Shown here piece by piece: positions 19,348-29,238 of a DNA stretch of 64,000 bases (positions within the stretch are counted from its first letter, which is position 1; every line of letters starts with the position of its first letter). The stretch spans positions 80,877 to 144,876 of the forward strand of contig JADGEZ010000001.1 of NCBI GenBank assembly GCA_016744115.1. The letters are read 5' to 3'. The notes beneath the pieces were generated by a model. The model worked only from the letters and a program-made list of their open reading frames with translations. It did no database searches and was not told the DNA's origin. This DNA comes from Sulfurimonas sp. Lineage in GTDB: Bacteria > Campylobacterota > Campylobacteria > Campylobacterales > Sulfurimonadaceae. Both the position numbers and the translations under genes were made by a program.

Positions 19348-19485
19348 AAATATCCTTTTTATTTAAAATAAATTTAGTATATCCAAAAAAAAATAAATGT
19401 GAGATAAATCTAAGTCCTTTTACACGGCTAATTCATACAAGCTTATTTAGCTCTTTTATCACCCTGATATTAACTTTGATTTACC

Positions 19486-20343
19486 CTAAGTCATTTTACA
19501 GATAATATCCCCTATATTTTTACCTAAAGAAGAGGCAACTACTCCACACTTAACCTTGAGTATGAAACAAATATTTTTTCTATGAGAGGGAGTTAAGCAT
19601 TCATAATTTCCCATCCCCTTTGAAATAACTAAATCCGCATTATCAAATAGCTTTTGTGCTTCTTTTGTAGCCCTATCATATACAAAACCAGGAGTATTCA
19701 CGCCACTATCTACTAAGTTGCATAACTTGTCAAATCCACACTCTTTAGCTTCTTTGATCGTTACATCATTGATTATAGGAACACCACGAACCATATAAGT
19801 GTATCTAGCCTTAGGAAATAGCTCTTTTAAAACTTCAATAAACATATAATCAAATATATGTTCACCAACATTATCACCTAAAATAACAACTTCCTTTGCT
19901 AAGAAAAGTGCTTTTTGTAGTTTTGCAAAATTATCATGTGAAAAATCAGTATCAAAAACCTTTGTCAATTCCTCTTCTAAATCAAACTCCATCTCAGTTG
20001 CTAAATCTATCACATTTCCAGCAACAGCAATTTTTGTCGCAGTTAAGAGTTTTCTCTTTGAATTAGCTAATCTTTGTTTTAAAAAAGGTACAAAGGAGAG
20101 GGCTTTTTTTGTTGAGAGCTTTTTTTGTTTATCATACAAGTCTTCTTTATTCGCGATTTGTGCGATTTGTGCATATATATAAGATGCTATTTGAGGGGGA
20201 TTATCTTTAAAAGAAAAATCTTTACTTAAATTCTCAACTCTACTTGTAATTTTCTTTGACAACTCTATATCAGCATCTATAGCAGAAGCAACTTTATGAC
20301 CTTGATTTATTATACATCCTATACAGGCTTCATCTATATTCAT
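19486..20343 (-). CDS. DUF89 / ARMT1-like metal-dependent phosphatase family protein
   Basis: CIGCIINQ, EVVILGDNVGEHIFDYMFIEVL, DNADLVISKGMGNYECL. Confidence 0.8.
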   Translation of the reverse strand: MNIDEACIGCIINQGHKVASAIDADIELSKKITSRVENLSKDFSFKDNPPQIASYIYAQIAQIANKEDLYDKQKKLSTKKALSFVPFLKQRLANSKRKLLTATKIAVAGNVIDLATEMEFDLEEELTKVFDTDFSHDNFAKLQKALFLAKEVVILGDNVGEHIFDYMFIEVLKELFPKARYTYMVRGVPIINDVTIKEAKECGFDKLCNLVDSGVNTPGFVYDRATKEAQKLFDNADLVISKGMGNYECLTPSHRKNICFILKVKCGVVASSLGKNIGDIICKMT

Positions 20344-20357
20344 CTTTTTGACTTAAC

Positions 20358-20837
20358 TTATTTATCTGCGTGTTCTGCTATGGTTTTATTCCACATAAGT
20401 TTATATTTTCTTCTCATAAACTCTACTTCATCTTGTGAAAGATTGAGTTGCTTTGTTAATGTGTCAATAGTATTTCTATCCTCTTCATAAAGTTCTTGAA
20501 GAGAATTTAAGGCTTCTTTTAAAAAATCATTTTCTACCTTTACGGCTTCAAGTGTTTCATCTTTTGCATCAATCACTTTTTCATGAAGATTTATAATAGT
20601 GCCTATAGTTTTTTCTATAAATTCAGGTTGAACAACTAATTCTTGTGTATTACTTAAAGAGAGTTCTGCAAGTTTTTGAGGGATAACAGTACTTATTGCA
20701 CCACGAGATGGATTTATCATTCTAACTCCATCTTGTACTCGTACTGTAAGCTTTTGAGCTTCAACCAAATCATCTAAGGATGACATACTTAAACCTGTTA
20801 ATTTACTATACGCTTCATCACTCATCCACTCCATCAT
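20358..20837 (-). CDS. Campylobacterota conserved hypothetical (DUF3972-like)
   Basis: MMEWMSDEAYSKLTGLSMSSLDDLVEAQKLTVRVQDGVRMINPSRG, then coiled coil; gene neighbourhood with purE. Confidence 0.65.
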   Translation of the reverse strand: MMEWMSDEAYSKLTGLSMSSLDDLVEAQKLTVRVQDGVRMINPSRGAISTVIPQKLAELSLSNTQELVVQPEFIEKTIGTIINLHEKVIDAKDETLEAVKVENDFLKEALNSLQELYEEDRNTIDTLTKQLNLSQDEVEFMRRKYKLMWNKTIAEHADK

Positions 20838-20843
20838 ATCCCC

Positions 20844-21344
20844 TTATAAGCTTATAATCGTCTCAATCTCCGAAGAATCCATTTCAACTTTTTTTGCTTT
20901 TGCTATTCTATCTTCTTGTAGTTTTACGGCTAACTCTTCATTACTAAGAGCTAAAATTTGCATTGCTAGGTATGCTGAGTTAATCGCACCTGCTTTGCCT
21001 ATGGCTACTGTAGCAACTGGCATTCCAGCTGGCATTTGAACTGTTGAGAGAAGTGCATCTATCCCACCCAAAGCCGAAGCACTCATAGGCACACCGATGA
21101 TAGGTTTTACTGTTTTAGAAGAGAGTACTCCAGCTAAATGAGCCGCCATTCCTGCTGCTGCGATAAATACTTGTGCACCTTTTTTTTCTGCTTCTTTTAT
21201 ATATTGTGCAGTTCTCTCAGGTGAACGGTGAGCTGAGGAAATAATCATCTCATAATTAACTCCAAAGGCTTCAAATGTATCAGAACACGACTTCATCACC
21301 TCATAATCACTTTTAGATCCCATCACTATTGATACAAATTTCAT
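20844..21344 (-). CDS. purE: 5-(carboxyamino)imidazole ribonucleotide mutase
   Basis: VSIVMGSKSDYEVMKSCSDTFEAFGVNYEMIISSAHRSPE...AGMAAHLAGVLSSKTVKPIIGVP. Confidence 0.96.
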   Translation of the reverse strand: MKFVSIVMGSKSDYEVMKSCSDTFEAFGVNYEMIISSAHRSPERTAQYIKEAEKKGAQVFIAAAGMAAHLAGVLSSKTVKPIIGVPMSASALGGIDALLSTVQMPAGMPVATVAIGKAGAINSAYLAMQILALSNEELAVKLQEDRIAKAKKVEMDSSEIETIISL

Positions 21345-21384
21345 CTATTTTTTTCCTTATGTTTTTTTATTTTAAAATTATACA

Positions 21385-22677
21385 TTAATTTTGAGGATTT
21401 GTCCCCATCGCTTTATCAGATGCTACTCTCAAAAATGTATAAGAGGGCATCTTTGTAGGAAGCGTTATAGGGTTTGTATTGCCACTATGAACTGCTTGTA
21501 GTACTTTTTTATTTTCAGCAAGGAGTTGTTTTAACTGCATAAATAATTTTCCATCTCTAGTATATGTAGAACCAATCTCATTATCTACTATGGCTATATC
21601 TGAGCCTAATGGAGCAACAATTTCTATCTCGTCATTTGGAAATGTTTTATACTTGCATAAAAAATGAGTTCCCCTAACATTGACAACACCACTTACTTGA
21701 TGTGTTCCTAGTTGCATTGAAAAATTTAGGCTTTGAGTATCGTTTCTCTCAAATGGACGAGAAACTAAATAAGCATCCGTATATCCACGGTTTTGTAGTG
21801 ATTGGAGTTCATACTGGTATCTATCACTATTAAACTTATCTTCATAATAATCATCAATAGCCATTCTATAAGCTTTAGCCGTTGTTGCAGCATAATAAGC
21901 TGTTTTTGTACGCCCTTCTATTTTTACCGAATCCACTACACCAGCATCAAGTATCTCTTTCATATGTGAAGCAAGATTTAAATCTTTTGCATTCATAATA
22001 TAAGTTCCAACACCCTCCTCTTCTTCAAGCCTAAAAAGTGTTCCAGTATCTGGATTCGCAGCATACATCTCATACTCAAAACGGCAATCATTCGCACAAG
22101 AACCACGATTTGGAACACGACCACTCTGAAGTGTTGAGATTAAACAGCGTCCGCTATATGCAAAACACATTGAACCATGCACAAATACTTCAAGTTCAAG
22201 GTCTGGAAGTTCTTTTTTTATAGCTATCAAATCTTTTAAAGAAATTTCTCGTGCAGTAATGATACGAGTAGCCCCCATCTCATGATATATTTGTGCATCA
22301 AGAACATTCATAACATTTGCTTGAGTGGAGAGATGTAAAGGCATATTTGGAGCTAAATCATGGCAAAGTTTTAAAACACCAGGAGTAGCCACGATAAACG
22401 CATCTGGTTTTAATTCTGCCATTTTAATGATATGTTTTTTTAATAAAGAGAGCTGTGAATTAAAAGGAAAACCATTGATAGTTACATAAACTTTTTTTCC
22501 TCTCTCGTGAGCATAAGTTATACCCTCCGCAAAATCTTCCATTGAAAACTCTTTTCCTGAACGAATGCGAAGAGAAAAGTGTGAGACTCCACCATAAACT
22601 GCGTCAGCACCAAAATCAAAGGCGATTTTTAATTTTTCTAAAGTCCCTGCTGGAGAGAGTAACTCAACTTTTTGCAT
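21385..22677 (-). CDS. Peptidase U32 family protein (tRNA hydroxylation TrhP-like)
   Basis: VELLSPAGTLEKLKIAFDFGADAVYGG, FVHGSMCFAYSGRCLIST, NRGSCANDCRFEYEM. Confidence 0.9.
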   Translation of the reverse strand: MQKVELLSPAGTLEKLKIAFDFGADAVYGGVSHFSLRIRSGKEFSMEDFAEGITYAHERGKKVYVTINGFPFNSQLSLLKKHIIKMAELKPDAFIVATPGVLKLCHDLAPNMPLHLSTQANVMNVLDAQIYHEMGATRIITAREISLKDLIAIKKELPDLELEVFVHGSMCFAYSGRCLISTLQSGRVPNRGSCANDCRFEYEMYAANPDTGTLFRLEEEEGVGTYIMNAKDLNLASHMKEILDAGVVDSVKIEGRTKTAYYAATTAKAYRMAIDDYYEDKFNSDRYQYELQSLQNRGYTDAYLVSRPFERNDTQSLNFSMQLGTHQVSGVVNVRGTHFLCKYKTFPNDEIEIVAPLGSDIAIVDNEIGSTYTRDGKLFMQLKQLLAENKKVLQAVHSGNTNPITLPTKMPSYTFLRVASDKAMGTNPQN

Positions 22678-23372
22678 TAGTTCCCAAACTGAGCTAACAG
22701 AGCTTCTATATCATCTGTTGAAGCAACATCACTATGAGTATCCCCTGCTATGTGCTGTGCAGATGAAACACGGTTCTCATCATCTATTTTACCCTCAAAA
22801 AGAGTATTCATATATTTTGATAATGCACGCATAACATTTATAACTCTTTCTATTTTTTGACGATGAATATCTTGATATTGCATAATATCCATAACACTCA
22901 TAATAGAATCGCCGCTAGTTTGAAGAGTTTGTATTGTTTCATTGGCATCCTCAAGTGCTTTTTCATTTTTTTCTAATTGAGTTACAAATGCTTTCACATC
23001 TGGGAATTTTTCACACAAGGTGTTAAAGAGTTCTATATTAGAATTTACAATTTCTATAATAGAACTTATATTTTCTTCTTTGCTCATTAAGTCATTGCTA
23101 ATATTTTCTATAATATCAAAAATTTCACTCGCTTTTTCTTCACTCTCTTTTGTAACATCGTCTAATTGATGTACCATTTTATTTTCATCAGTCGCGGGCA
23201 TTGGCCATTGATGAGCAGTGCCATCGTTATAACCTTGAGGACTTAAATTATCTACTGATTCTTCATCACTTTGAGCCACTTCTTCCGTATCTTCTTCTTG
23301 AGAAGCATCATCAAATGCATCAATATCATCTGTACTTCCAGCCATTAAAGCGTCTAATTCTTCTTGAGTCAT
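22677..23372 (-). CDS. cheZ: CheZ-like chemotaxis phosphatase (Campylobacterota type)
   Basis: IMSVMDIMQYQDIHRQKIERVINVMRALSKYMNTLFEG; conserved position next to U32 peptidase and purE. Confidence 0.75.
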   Translation of the reverse strand: MTQEELDALMAGSTDDIDAFDDASQEEDTEEVAQSDEESVDNLSPQGYNDGTAHQWPMPATDENKMVHQLDDVTKESEEKASEIFDIIENISNDLMSKEENISSIIEIVNSNIELFNTLCEKFPDVKAFVTQLEKNEKALEDANETIQTLQTSGDSIMSVMDIMQYQDIHRQKIERVINVMRALSKYMNTLFEGKIDDENRVSSAQHIAGDTHSDVASTDDIEALLAQFGN

Positions 23373-23443
23373 ATAAAAATCTCCATTACTAAAATTATCT
23401 TAGAATTAATTATTTAACACTATAATATCATAAATAACTGAAA

Positions 23444-24235
23444 TTGCGAGACAAAATGATTGTAGACCTTCATAACCATACTGCTATGTGTAATCATGCT
23501 GATGGCACGATAGACGAGTATATATTTCAAGCTATAAAATCTGGCACTAAGGTATTTGGTTTTTCAGAACACGCCCCGATGGATTTTGATACAAAATATC
23601 GTTTAAGTTTTGAGCAAATGAAACAATATGAAAGCAATATCTTAGATGCGAAATTAAAATATAAAAATGATATAGAAATTTTGCTTGGATACGAGGTAGA
23701 TTATCTTCCAAATTATATGGATGAAAGAGTTTTAAATGCAAAAGTAGATTACCTCATCGGTTCTGTTCACTTTATAGATAAATGGGGATTTGATAATCCT
23801 GAATTTATTGGTAAATACAAGGATAAAAATATAGATGAAATTTGGCAAAAGTACTTTGATACAATAAATGAAATGGCACAAACTGGATTATTTGATATAG
23901 TAGGTCATTTTGATCTAATTAAAGTGTTTAAATTTATGCCAAAAAAAAATATTTCAGAACTAGCAAAAGATGCTTTAAGCGCTATTAAAAAAGCAGATAT
24001 GGTTTTAGAAATAAATATGGGTGGATATAGGAAACCAATTAAAGAGGCTTATCCCTCTTTGGAACTTTTAAAACTTGCTTATATGTTAGAGATACCTATA
24101 ACTTTTTCTTCTGATGCTCATGCTAAAAATCAAGTAAGCCTTTATGCTAAAGAGATAGTAGATATTGCAAAGAAAGTTGGCTACACCCAATGTGCTATAT
24201 TTAGAAAAAGAAAAAGGTTTATGATAAAATTTTAA
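23444..24235 (+). CDS. PHP-family histidinol-phosphatase
   Basis: VDLHNHTAMCNHADGTIDEYI, GFSEHAPM, GSVHFID, DIVGHFDLI, FSSDAHAKNQ. Confidence 0.88.
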   Translation: MRDKMIVDLHNHTAMCNHADGTIDEYIFQAIKSGTKVFGFSEHAPMDFDTKYRLSFEQMKQYESNILDAKLKYKNDIEILLGYEVDYLPNYMDERVLNAKVDYLIGSVHFIDKWGFDNPEFIGKYKDKNIDEIWQKYFDTINEMAQTGLFDIVGHFDLIKVFKFMPKKNISELAKDALSAIKKADMVLEINMGGYRKPIKEAYPSLELLKLAYMLEIPITFSSDAHAKNQVSLYAKEIVDIAKKVGYTQCAIFRKRKRFMIKF

Positions 24236-24340
24236 GATAAACCACCATAATCATTAAATATAATTAAATTAAATAAAACTTATATCTATTTAAACTTATT
24301 TAGTATATAATTTCACTTAATACTACTAAACTTAAGGAAA

Positions 24341-24586
24341 ATGATGAAAACAATAATTTTAACTTTATTAAATGCTACTTTGCTTTTAGCTTCAGCTGCT
24401 GTTGTGATTGAAAAAAAAGAAAACTCACAAACTCATAGAAATGCTGGTATAACCGCTACTGTCGAAGCTTCAATAGCTAAAAAGAAAATACTAAGAGAAA
24501 AAAAGACACACTTAAGAGAAAAAAGGATTCAAGTAATTGATGATACTTTAAAAGAAAAAGCTAAGATAAGAGAAGGGGAAGCATAA
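24341..24586 (+). CDS. Small exported charged protein, tandem paralogue 1
   Basis: Signal peptide MMKTIILTLLNATLLLASA, Lys/Glu/Arg-rich helix ending LREKRIQVIDDTLKEKAKIREGEA; TAATG overlap with next ORF. Confidence 0.7.
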   Translation: MMKTIILTLLNATLLLASAAVVIEKKENSQTHRNAGITATVEASIAKKKILREKKTHLREKRIQVIDDTLKEKAKIREGEA

Positions 24587-24819
24587 TGAAAAGTATTATT
24601 ATTCTGCTAAGTTCTCTAGTATTTTTATCTCATGCACAAGGGACAAATCAAGATGAAATAACTAAAGCACACACAGAAAAGATGCAAAAGAGACTGCTTA
24701 AGCTTAGTGTATTACTAGAAACTAAAGAACAAGAAAGAGAACAAAAATCAATGCTTAGAGATTTAAGACTTAGAAAACTTGATGCCTCCCTCAAAGAAAA
24801 AGCCAAAAAAAGAGGATAA
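24586..24819 (+). CDS. Small exported charged protein, tandem paralogue 2
   Basis: Signal peptide MKSIIILLSSLVFLSHAQG, C-terminus LRDLRLRKLDASLKEKAKKRG similar to the preceding protein. Confidence 0.7.
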   Translation: MKSIIILLSSLVFLSHAQGTNQDEITKAHTEKMQKRLLKLSVLLETKEQEREQKSMLRDLRLRKLDASLKEKAKKRG

Positions 24820-24881
24820 AGTCTCTTTTAAACCTAAAAAATGTATACTGCTCTTATATTAATTATTAAAGGAAATATAAA

Positions 24882-25202
24882 ATGAGTAAATATATAGAAT
24901 TAACTGCTGGTGATTTTGAAGCTACACTTGCTGAAGGTGTATCTCTCGTAGATTTTTGGGCTCCATGGTGTGGACCTTGTCGTATGATTGCACCAGTTAT
25001 CGAAGAACTAGCTGAAGACTTTGATGGAAAAGCGAAAATATGTAAAGTGAACACTGATGAAGAGCAAGATATTGCTGTGAAATTTGGTATTCGTTCTATT
25101 CCGACTATCATGTTTTTTAAAGATGGTGAGATGGTAGATCAAGTTGTTGGAGCTCAGTCTAAACAAGCTTTAGCTGATAAAATAAATGGTCTTTTAGCCT
25201 AA
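24882..25202 (+). CDS. trxA: Thioredoxin
   Basis: [22 protein letters not shown] (WCGPC) and [13 protein letters not shown] (cis-Pro). Confidence 0.98.
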   Translation: MSKYIELTAGDFEATLAEGVSLVDFWAPWCGPCRMIAPVIEELAEDFDGKAKICKVNTDEEQDIAVKFGIRSIPTIMFFKDGEMVDQVVGAQSKQALADKINGLLA

Positions 25203-25288
25203 TCGACAAAGAAACGATAAAACCAAGGGAAAGAGGCAAGAGCCTTTTTTCTCTTTCTACACTTCTAGCCTCTTTTTTTGGTGCTGCT

Positions 25289-25708
25289 ATGATAGCATCT
25301 GCCTTTGCTTACTTTAACTTCAAATTTTCAGAATATAAATTTATAAACTTTAAAGAGTGGTCTTTTTATGAAAAAAAAGCTATCTTTACTCCAACTCAAG
25401 ATAAATATATCGTTATTTTTTATTCATCAAAAACCAAAGGAACTATGAAAAAACTAGCAAGTATAGATTTAAACTTGCCTATACTAGCCATAGATTATTA
25501 TAATCAAGTTCGTCAAAATAGTGAACACACCACCTTTTTACGAAGTGGGACAAATAATTCTTTAAGATTTATTCAAAGATTTAACATTTATGAATCCCCA
25601 TCCATTTTTTTTATAAAAAAATCAAAAGATACATTATATAAACAAGATAGTATGATACGAAAACTTGATAATTTAGATGAATTATCCAAACATGTAAATC
25701 AATTATAG
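25289..25708 (+). CDS. Putative membrane-anchored thioredoxin-fold protein lacking CxxC
   Basis: [18 protein letters not shown] and [13 protein letters not shown] resemble thioredoxin beta-alpha and cis-Pro segments. Reading frame stays open upstream to 25181. Confidence 0.6.
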   Translation: MIASAFAYFNFKFSEYKFINFKEWSFYEKKAIFTPTQDKYIVIFYSSKTKGTMKKLASIDLNLPILAIDYYNQVRQNSEHTTFLRSGTNNSLRFIQRFNIYESPSIFFIKKSKDTLYKQDSMIRKLDNLDELSKHVNQL

Positions 25709-25716
25709 GAATACAG

Positions 25717-26667
25717 ATGTCAAAAATTTTAGATTGTGCAATTATTGGTGGCGGTCCTGCTGGACTAACTGCTGGACTTTATACAACTCGTGGTGGTTTA
25801 GAAAATGTAACTATGTTTGAAAGAGGTATGCCCGGTGGGCAAATTATGAACTCTTCGGAGATTGAAAACTATCCAGGTGTTACTGGCGAGATAACTGGTA
25901 TGGACTTAATGACTCCATGGCCACAGCAATGCCAAAAATTTGGACTCAAACATGAAATGGTTAATGTTACTCGTGTGAGTAAGTCTGGCAATGTATTTAC
26001 AATTCATAAAGAAGATGGAACTGCTACTGATTCACATAGTGTTATCATAGGGACTGGTTCTTCCCCTCGCAGAGTTGGATTTAAAGGTGAGGATGAGCTT
26101 TTTGGCAAGGGTGTGAGTACCTGTGCTACTTGTGATGGATTTTTTTATAAAGCAAAAGAGGTTGCCGTTATCGGTGGTGGTGATACCGCCTTAGAAGAAG
26201 CTCTTTATCTTGCTAAAATCTGTTCTAAAGTGTATATTGTCCATCGCCGAGATACCTTTCGTTCAGCTCCAAATACCATCGCTAGAGTACAAAGAACTGA
26301 AAATATCGAACTTGTTTTAAACTCTACACCAGACGAGGTTTATGGTGATGCTATGGGTGTAACTGGTCTTAGGGTTAAAAATAAAGAGGGTGAAATCCGT
26401 GATATTATAGTTCCTGGTGTATTTACCTTTGTGGGCAATGATGTAAATAACGAAACACTTATTCAAGAAGATAAAAGCTTTTTATGTGACATGAACGATC
26501 AGGGACAAGTTATAGTAGATATTAGTATGAACACTTCCATAGCAGGGCTTTTTGCAACTGGTGATATGCGTATTGCTGCTCCAAAACAAGTAGTAAGTGC
26601 AGCAGGCGATGGTGCAGTAGCAGCTCTACAAGCCATATCTTATGTAGATGAGCTACTTAATGACTAA
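25717..26667 (+). CDS. trxB: Thioredoxin reductase
   Basis: [29 protein letters not shown] redox motif, [25 protein letters not shown]. Confidence 0.97.
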   Translation: MSKILDCAIIGGGPAGLTAGLYTTRGGLENVTMFERGMPGGQIMNSSEIENYPGVTGEITGMDLMTPWPQQCQKFGLKHEMVNVTRVSKSGNVFTIHKEDGTATDSHSVIIGTGSSPRRVGFKGEDELFGKGVSTCATCDGFFYKAKEVAVIGGGDTALEEALYLAKICSKVYIVHRRDTFRSAPNTIARVQRTENIELVLNSTPDEVYGDAMGVTGLRVKNKEGEIRDIIVPGVFTFVGNDVNNETLIQEDKSFLCDMNDQGQVIVDISMNTSIAGLFATGDMRIAAPKQVVSAAGDGAVAALQAISYVDELLND

Positions 26668-27079
26668 AGCTAAAGAGAATATGCTCTTTGATACTGTAGA
26701 TAGAGAGTCCATAGCAAAAATGGTTCACCAATTTTACACGATAATTATCAAAGATGATTTAGTCGGGCCTTATTTTATCAAAGCCTTAGGTGATGATATA
26801 AAAAATTATAAATGGCATGAGCATCTTCATACCCTTCATAATTTTTGGCTTATGATGATGAATGGAGAAAAAAATTATTGGGGTGATCCCTTTCCCCCTC
26901 ATGCTTTTATAGGACAACTTTACCCTCAAACATTTGAGCGTTGGTTAAAACTTTTTAATGAGACCGTTCACCAATTTTTTATTCCAGAAATTGCTGATAA
27001 ATTTTATAAAAAAAGCGAAACACTCGCAAATAGGTTTATGGAGTACCTTGAAGTTGGTGAAGATGAAGTAAACGATTAA
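26648..27079 (+). CDS. Group III truncated haemoglobin
   Basis: [22 protein letters not shown]...[17 protein letters not shown]...[12 protein letters not shown]...[12 protein letters not shown]; overlaps trxB 3' end. Confidence 0.85.
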   Translation: MSYLMTKAKENMLFDTVDRESIAKMVHQFYTIIIKDDLVGPYFIKALGDDIKNYKWHEHLHTLHNFWLMMMNGEKNYWGDPFPPHAFIGQLYPQTFERWLKLFNETVHQFFIPEIADKFYKKSETLANRFMEYLEVGEDEVND

Positions 27080-27082
27080 TAA

Positions 27083-28155
27083 TCAAAATCTTAACTGTAA
27101 ATTCAATTTGAAATAATTTTTTGTTTTATCTTGAATGATAGTTCCAAATTTATTCCGTGAAGACGAAGGAGTATCTAATTTAATATTTTCAAATAAATAA
27201 TCTCTTAAGCTTTCCATATCTATAATGTGGAAGCTTACTAAGTTAGCATTTTCTTTAACAACAATAGTTCCATAACTTTCATGTAATCCATTCCATTTTG
27301 TCCCAGCGAAAAAGCCTAATAATATATCAACTAAAAACTTTTTCAATTTATTTATTAACATAGCTTTATCATCAATATCTAATTCATTTAATATATCAGT
27401 CTTATCGCATAAATAATCAACAATATCAGATAGTTTTGAAATTCTATTACTGTAAAATGTCATTAATAGATAAGCAATAATCTTTGGTAATACACTATCA
27501 ACCGTCTTTAAATTATAGTTCATTGTATCTTTTTCAGCCTTTTGATAATTAAATACACCACCATTAGCCTTAATAGCTTCTATTCTATCTTTAAGTTTAG
27601 TTCCGGTAGAAATACTATTAATAGCAGCTACTTTACTACTATCTAAATTTGTGATTTCAAATATAAAATTTGTGTTACCTGAAGCATTTAATAAAGTCGG
27701 TTTACTGCCTAAGTAGGATTTTATTCCAAAACCTTCATTTTTTCTTACAAATGAACTATGTTCTATATCTAACACAATATCAGCTTTTTTAGAACTGGTT
27801 CCACCCTTTACAACTGTAAAACCTAATGTTGTTTGAATAAGCTCGAAATCTTCTATTTCAAAAGTTCCACTACCTTCTTTAATTTTATTAAGAATATTTT
27901 GTAATGTATCAGAATTAATTATTTTACTAATATCTATATCTAACTCTTCTTTAGTCTCTCTATTTATTGATTTAATTGTAAACTCATCTAGAGGAATAAA
28001 ATCTAATTTTAAATTTTTTGTAGTAACCTTACTAACTTAAAATAGTCTCCTGTTGGCTCTAAGTTTTTATCTGACAATAATAATTTTTGCTCCAACAGTA
28101 CTTTGATAAAAGTATATAATTCACTCCATTCACCTTTGTTATTAGTTTTCTTCAT
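27083..28155 (-). pseudogene. HpaII-family restriction endonuclease, interrupted by an apparent 1-nt deletion in an A6 run
   Basis: Start MKKTNNKGEWSELYTFIKVLLEQ at 28155; the frame stops at 28009, but the -1 frame continues KNLKLDFIPLDEFTIKSINRE...GGTSSKKADIVLDIEHSSFVRKNEGFGIKSYLGSKPTLLNASGNTNFIFEI to 27083. Inserting one A in the run at + 28014-28019 joins the two. Confidence 0.65.
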
Positions 28156-29053
28156 TTGTTTACCTTTTTTATCAAGATTTTTCATATATTCAATTAAATT
28201 ACTGCCTACTACTTTAACAGCATCAATAGCTACACTATTACCTAATTGTTTCATTGCCTGAGTAGCACAAACAGGAAAATGATAATCATCAGGGAAACCC
28301 TGAATTTTCTGAGCTTCTTTAAATGATAACCTTTTAACTACTCCATCAACTAAATAAGAATCCCAGTTTCTTCTATCGTCAATTTTTGAACCTCTACCAC
28401 CAACACGAACAGTAAAACCAATTTCTCTACTACAATTTCCACCCCAAACATCACTCATATTAAATTTTAACGGTATTTTAGGAGGAAAATTAAAACCTTT
28501 TAAAAATTCTTCGTCTCTAAAACCTATCATAAAAGTTCTCGGTCTTAATTGTGGTAATCCATAATCAGAAGCTTTTACAATTTGATGATAAAAAGAATAA
28601 CCTAACTCTTCTGTAAGTATATTTTGAATAGTTCTAAATGTATTTCCATTGTCATGATTAACTAAACCACGAACATTTTCTAAAAAAAATGCTTTTGGTC
28701 TTTTAACTTTTATTATTTCTGCTATATCAAAAAATAGATTTCCTCTTTCAGATTTATGATTATCGTCAAATCCATATTTTTTACCTGCTTGACTAAATGG
28801 CTGACAAGGAAAACCAGCACATAATAAATCAAAATCTGGAATTTCTTCAGGCATTATACTTTTGATGTCCTGATTAAATAAACCATTTTTAAATAAATTA
28901 GGAGAATGTTTACTAAAGTTGTGTTCGTAAGTTTTTCTAGCATTTAGATCAATTTCAGAAGCAAATACACATTCCCCCTCCTAAGTCCATTGATTGATGA
29001 AACCCGCCAATACCAGCAAATAAGTCTATAAATTTAAATCTTTTATTATCCAA
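28156..29053 (-). pseudogene. C5-cytosine DNA methyltransferase (likely HpaII-like partner), interrupted by an apparent 1-nt insertion in a G5 run
   Basis: TTG start 29053 gives MDNKRFKFIDLFAGIGGFHQSMDLGG (motif I); removing one G from the run at + 28974-28978 continues ECVFASEIDLNARKTYEHNFSKHSPNLFKNGLFNQDIKSIMPEEIPDFDLLCAGFPCQPFSQAGKKYG (motif IV PCQ), ...FFLENVRGL..., ...QRIQGFPDDY-type motif, LGNSV. Confidence 0.75.
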
Positions 29054-29238
29054 GCTAGCCTATCTATGTTTTTTAAATGTATTTTACAATAAAATATATC
29101 ATATAACTTAAAATGTACTAATTTATTTTACGAAAAATTCTAAGAAATATAAAGTAAAAAAATAGTATAAGATATTAAATAATAGAATGAAAATCATAAT
29201 AGGTACTAACACAAGTGCTTAATTGACAAGGCTTAAAT

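Noticed and set aside
24341-24819. Toxin-antitoxin pair
   Set aside because: Both small proteins have signal peptides and resemble each other, unlike a typical toxin-antitoxin pair.
25233-25262. Terminator after trxA (aggc-aaga-gcct-tttttt)
   Set aside because: Only a 4-bp core stem, and it lies in the open frame that seems to encode the N-terminus of the next protein.
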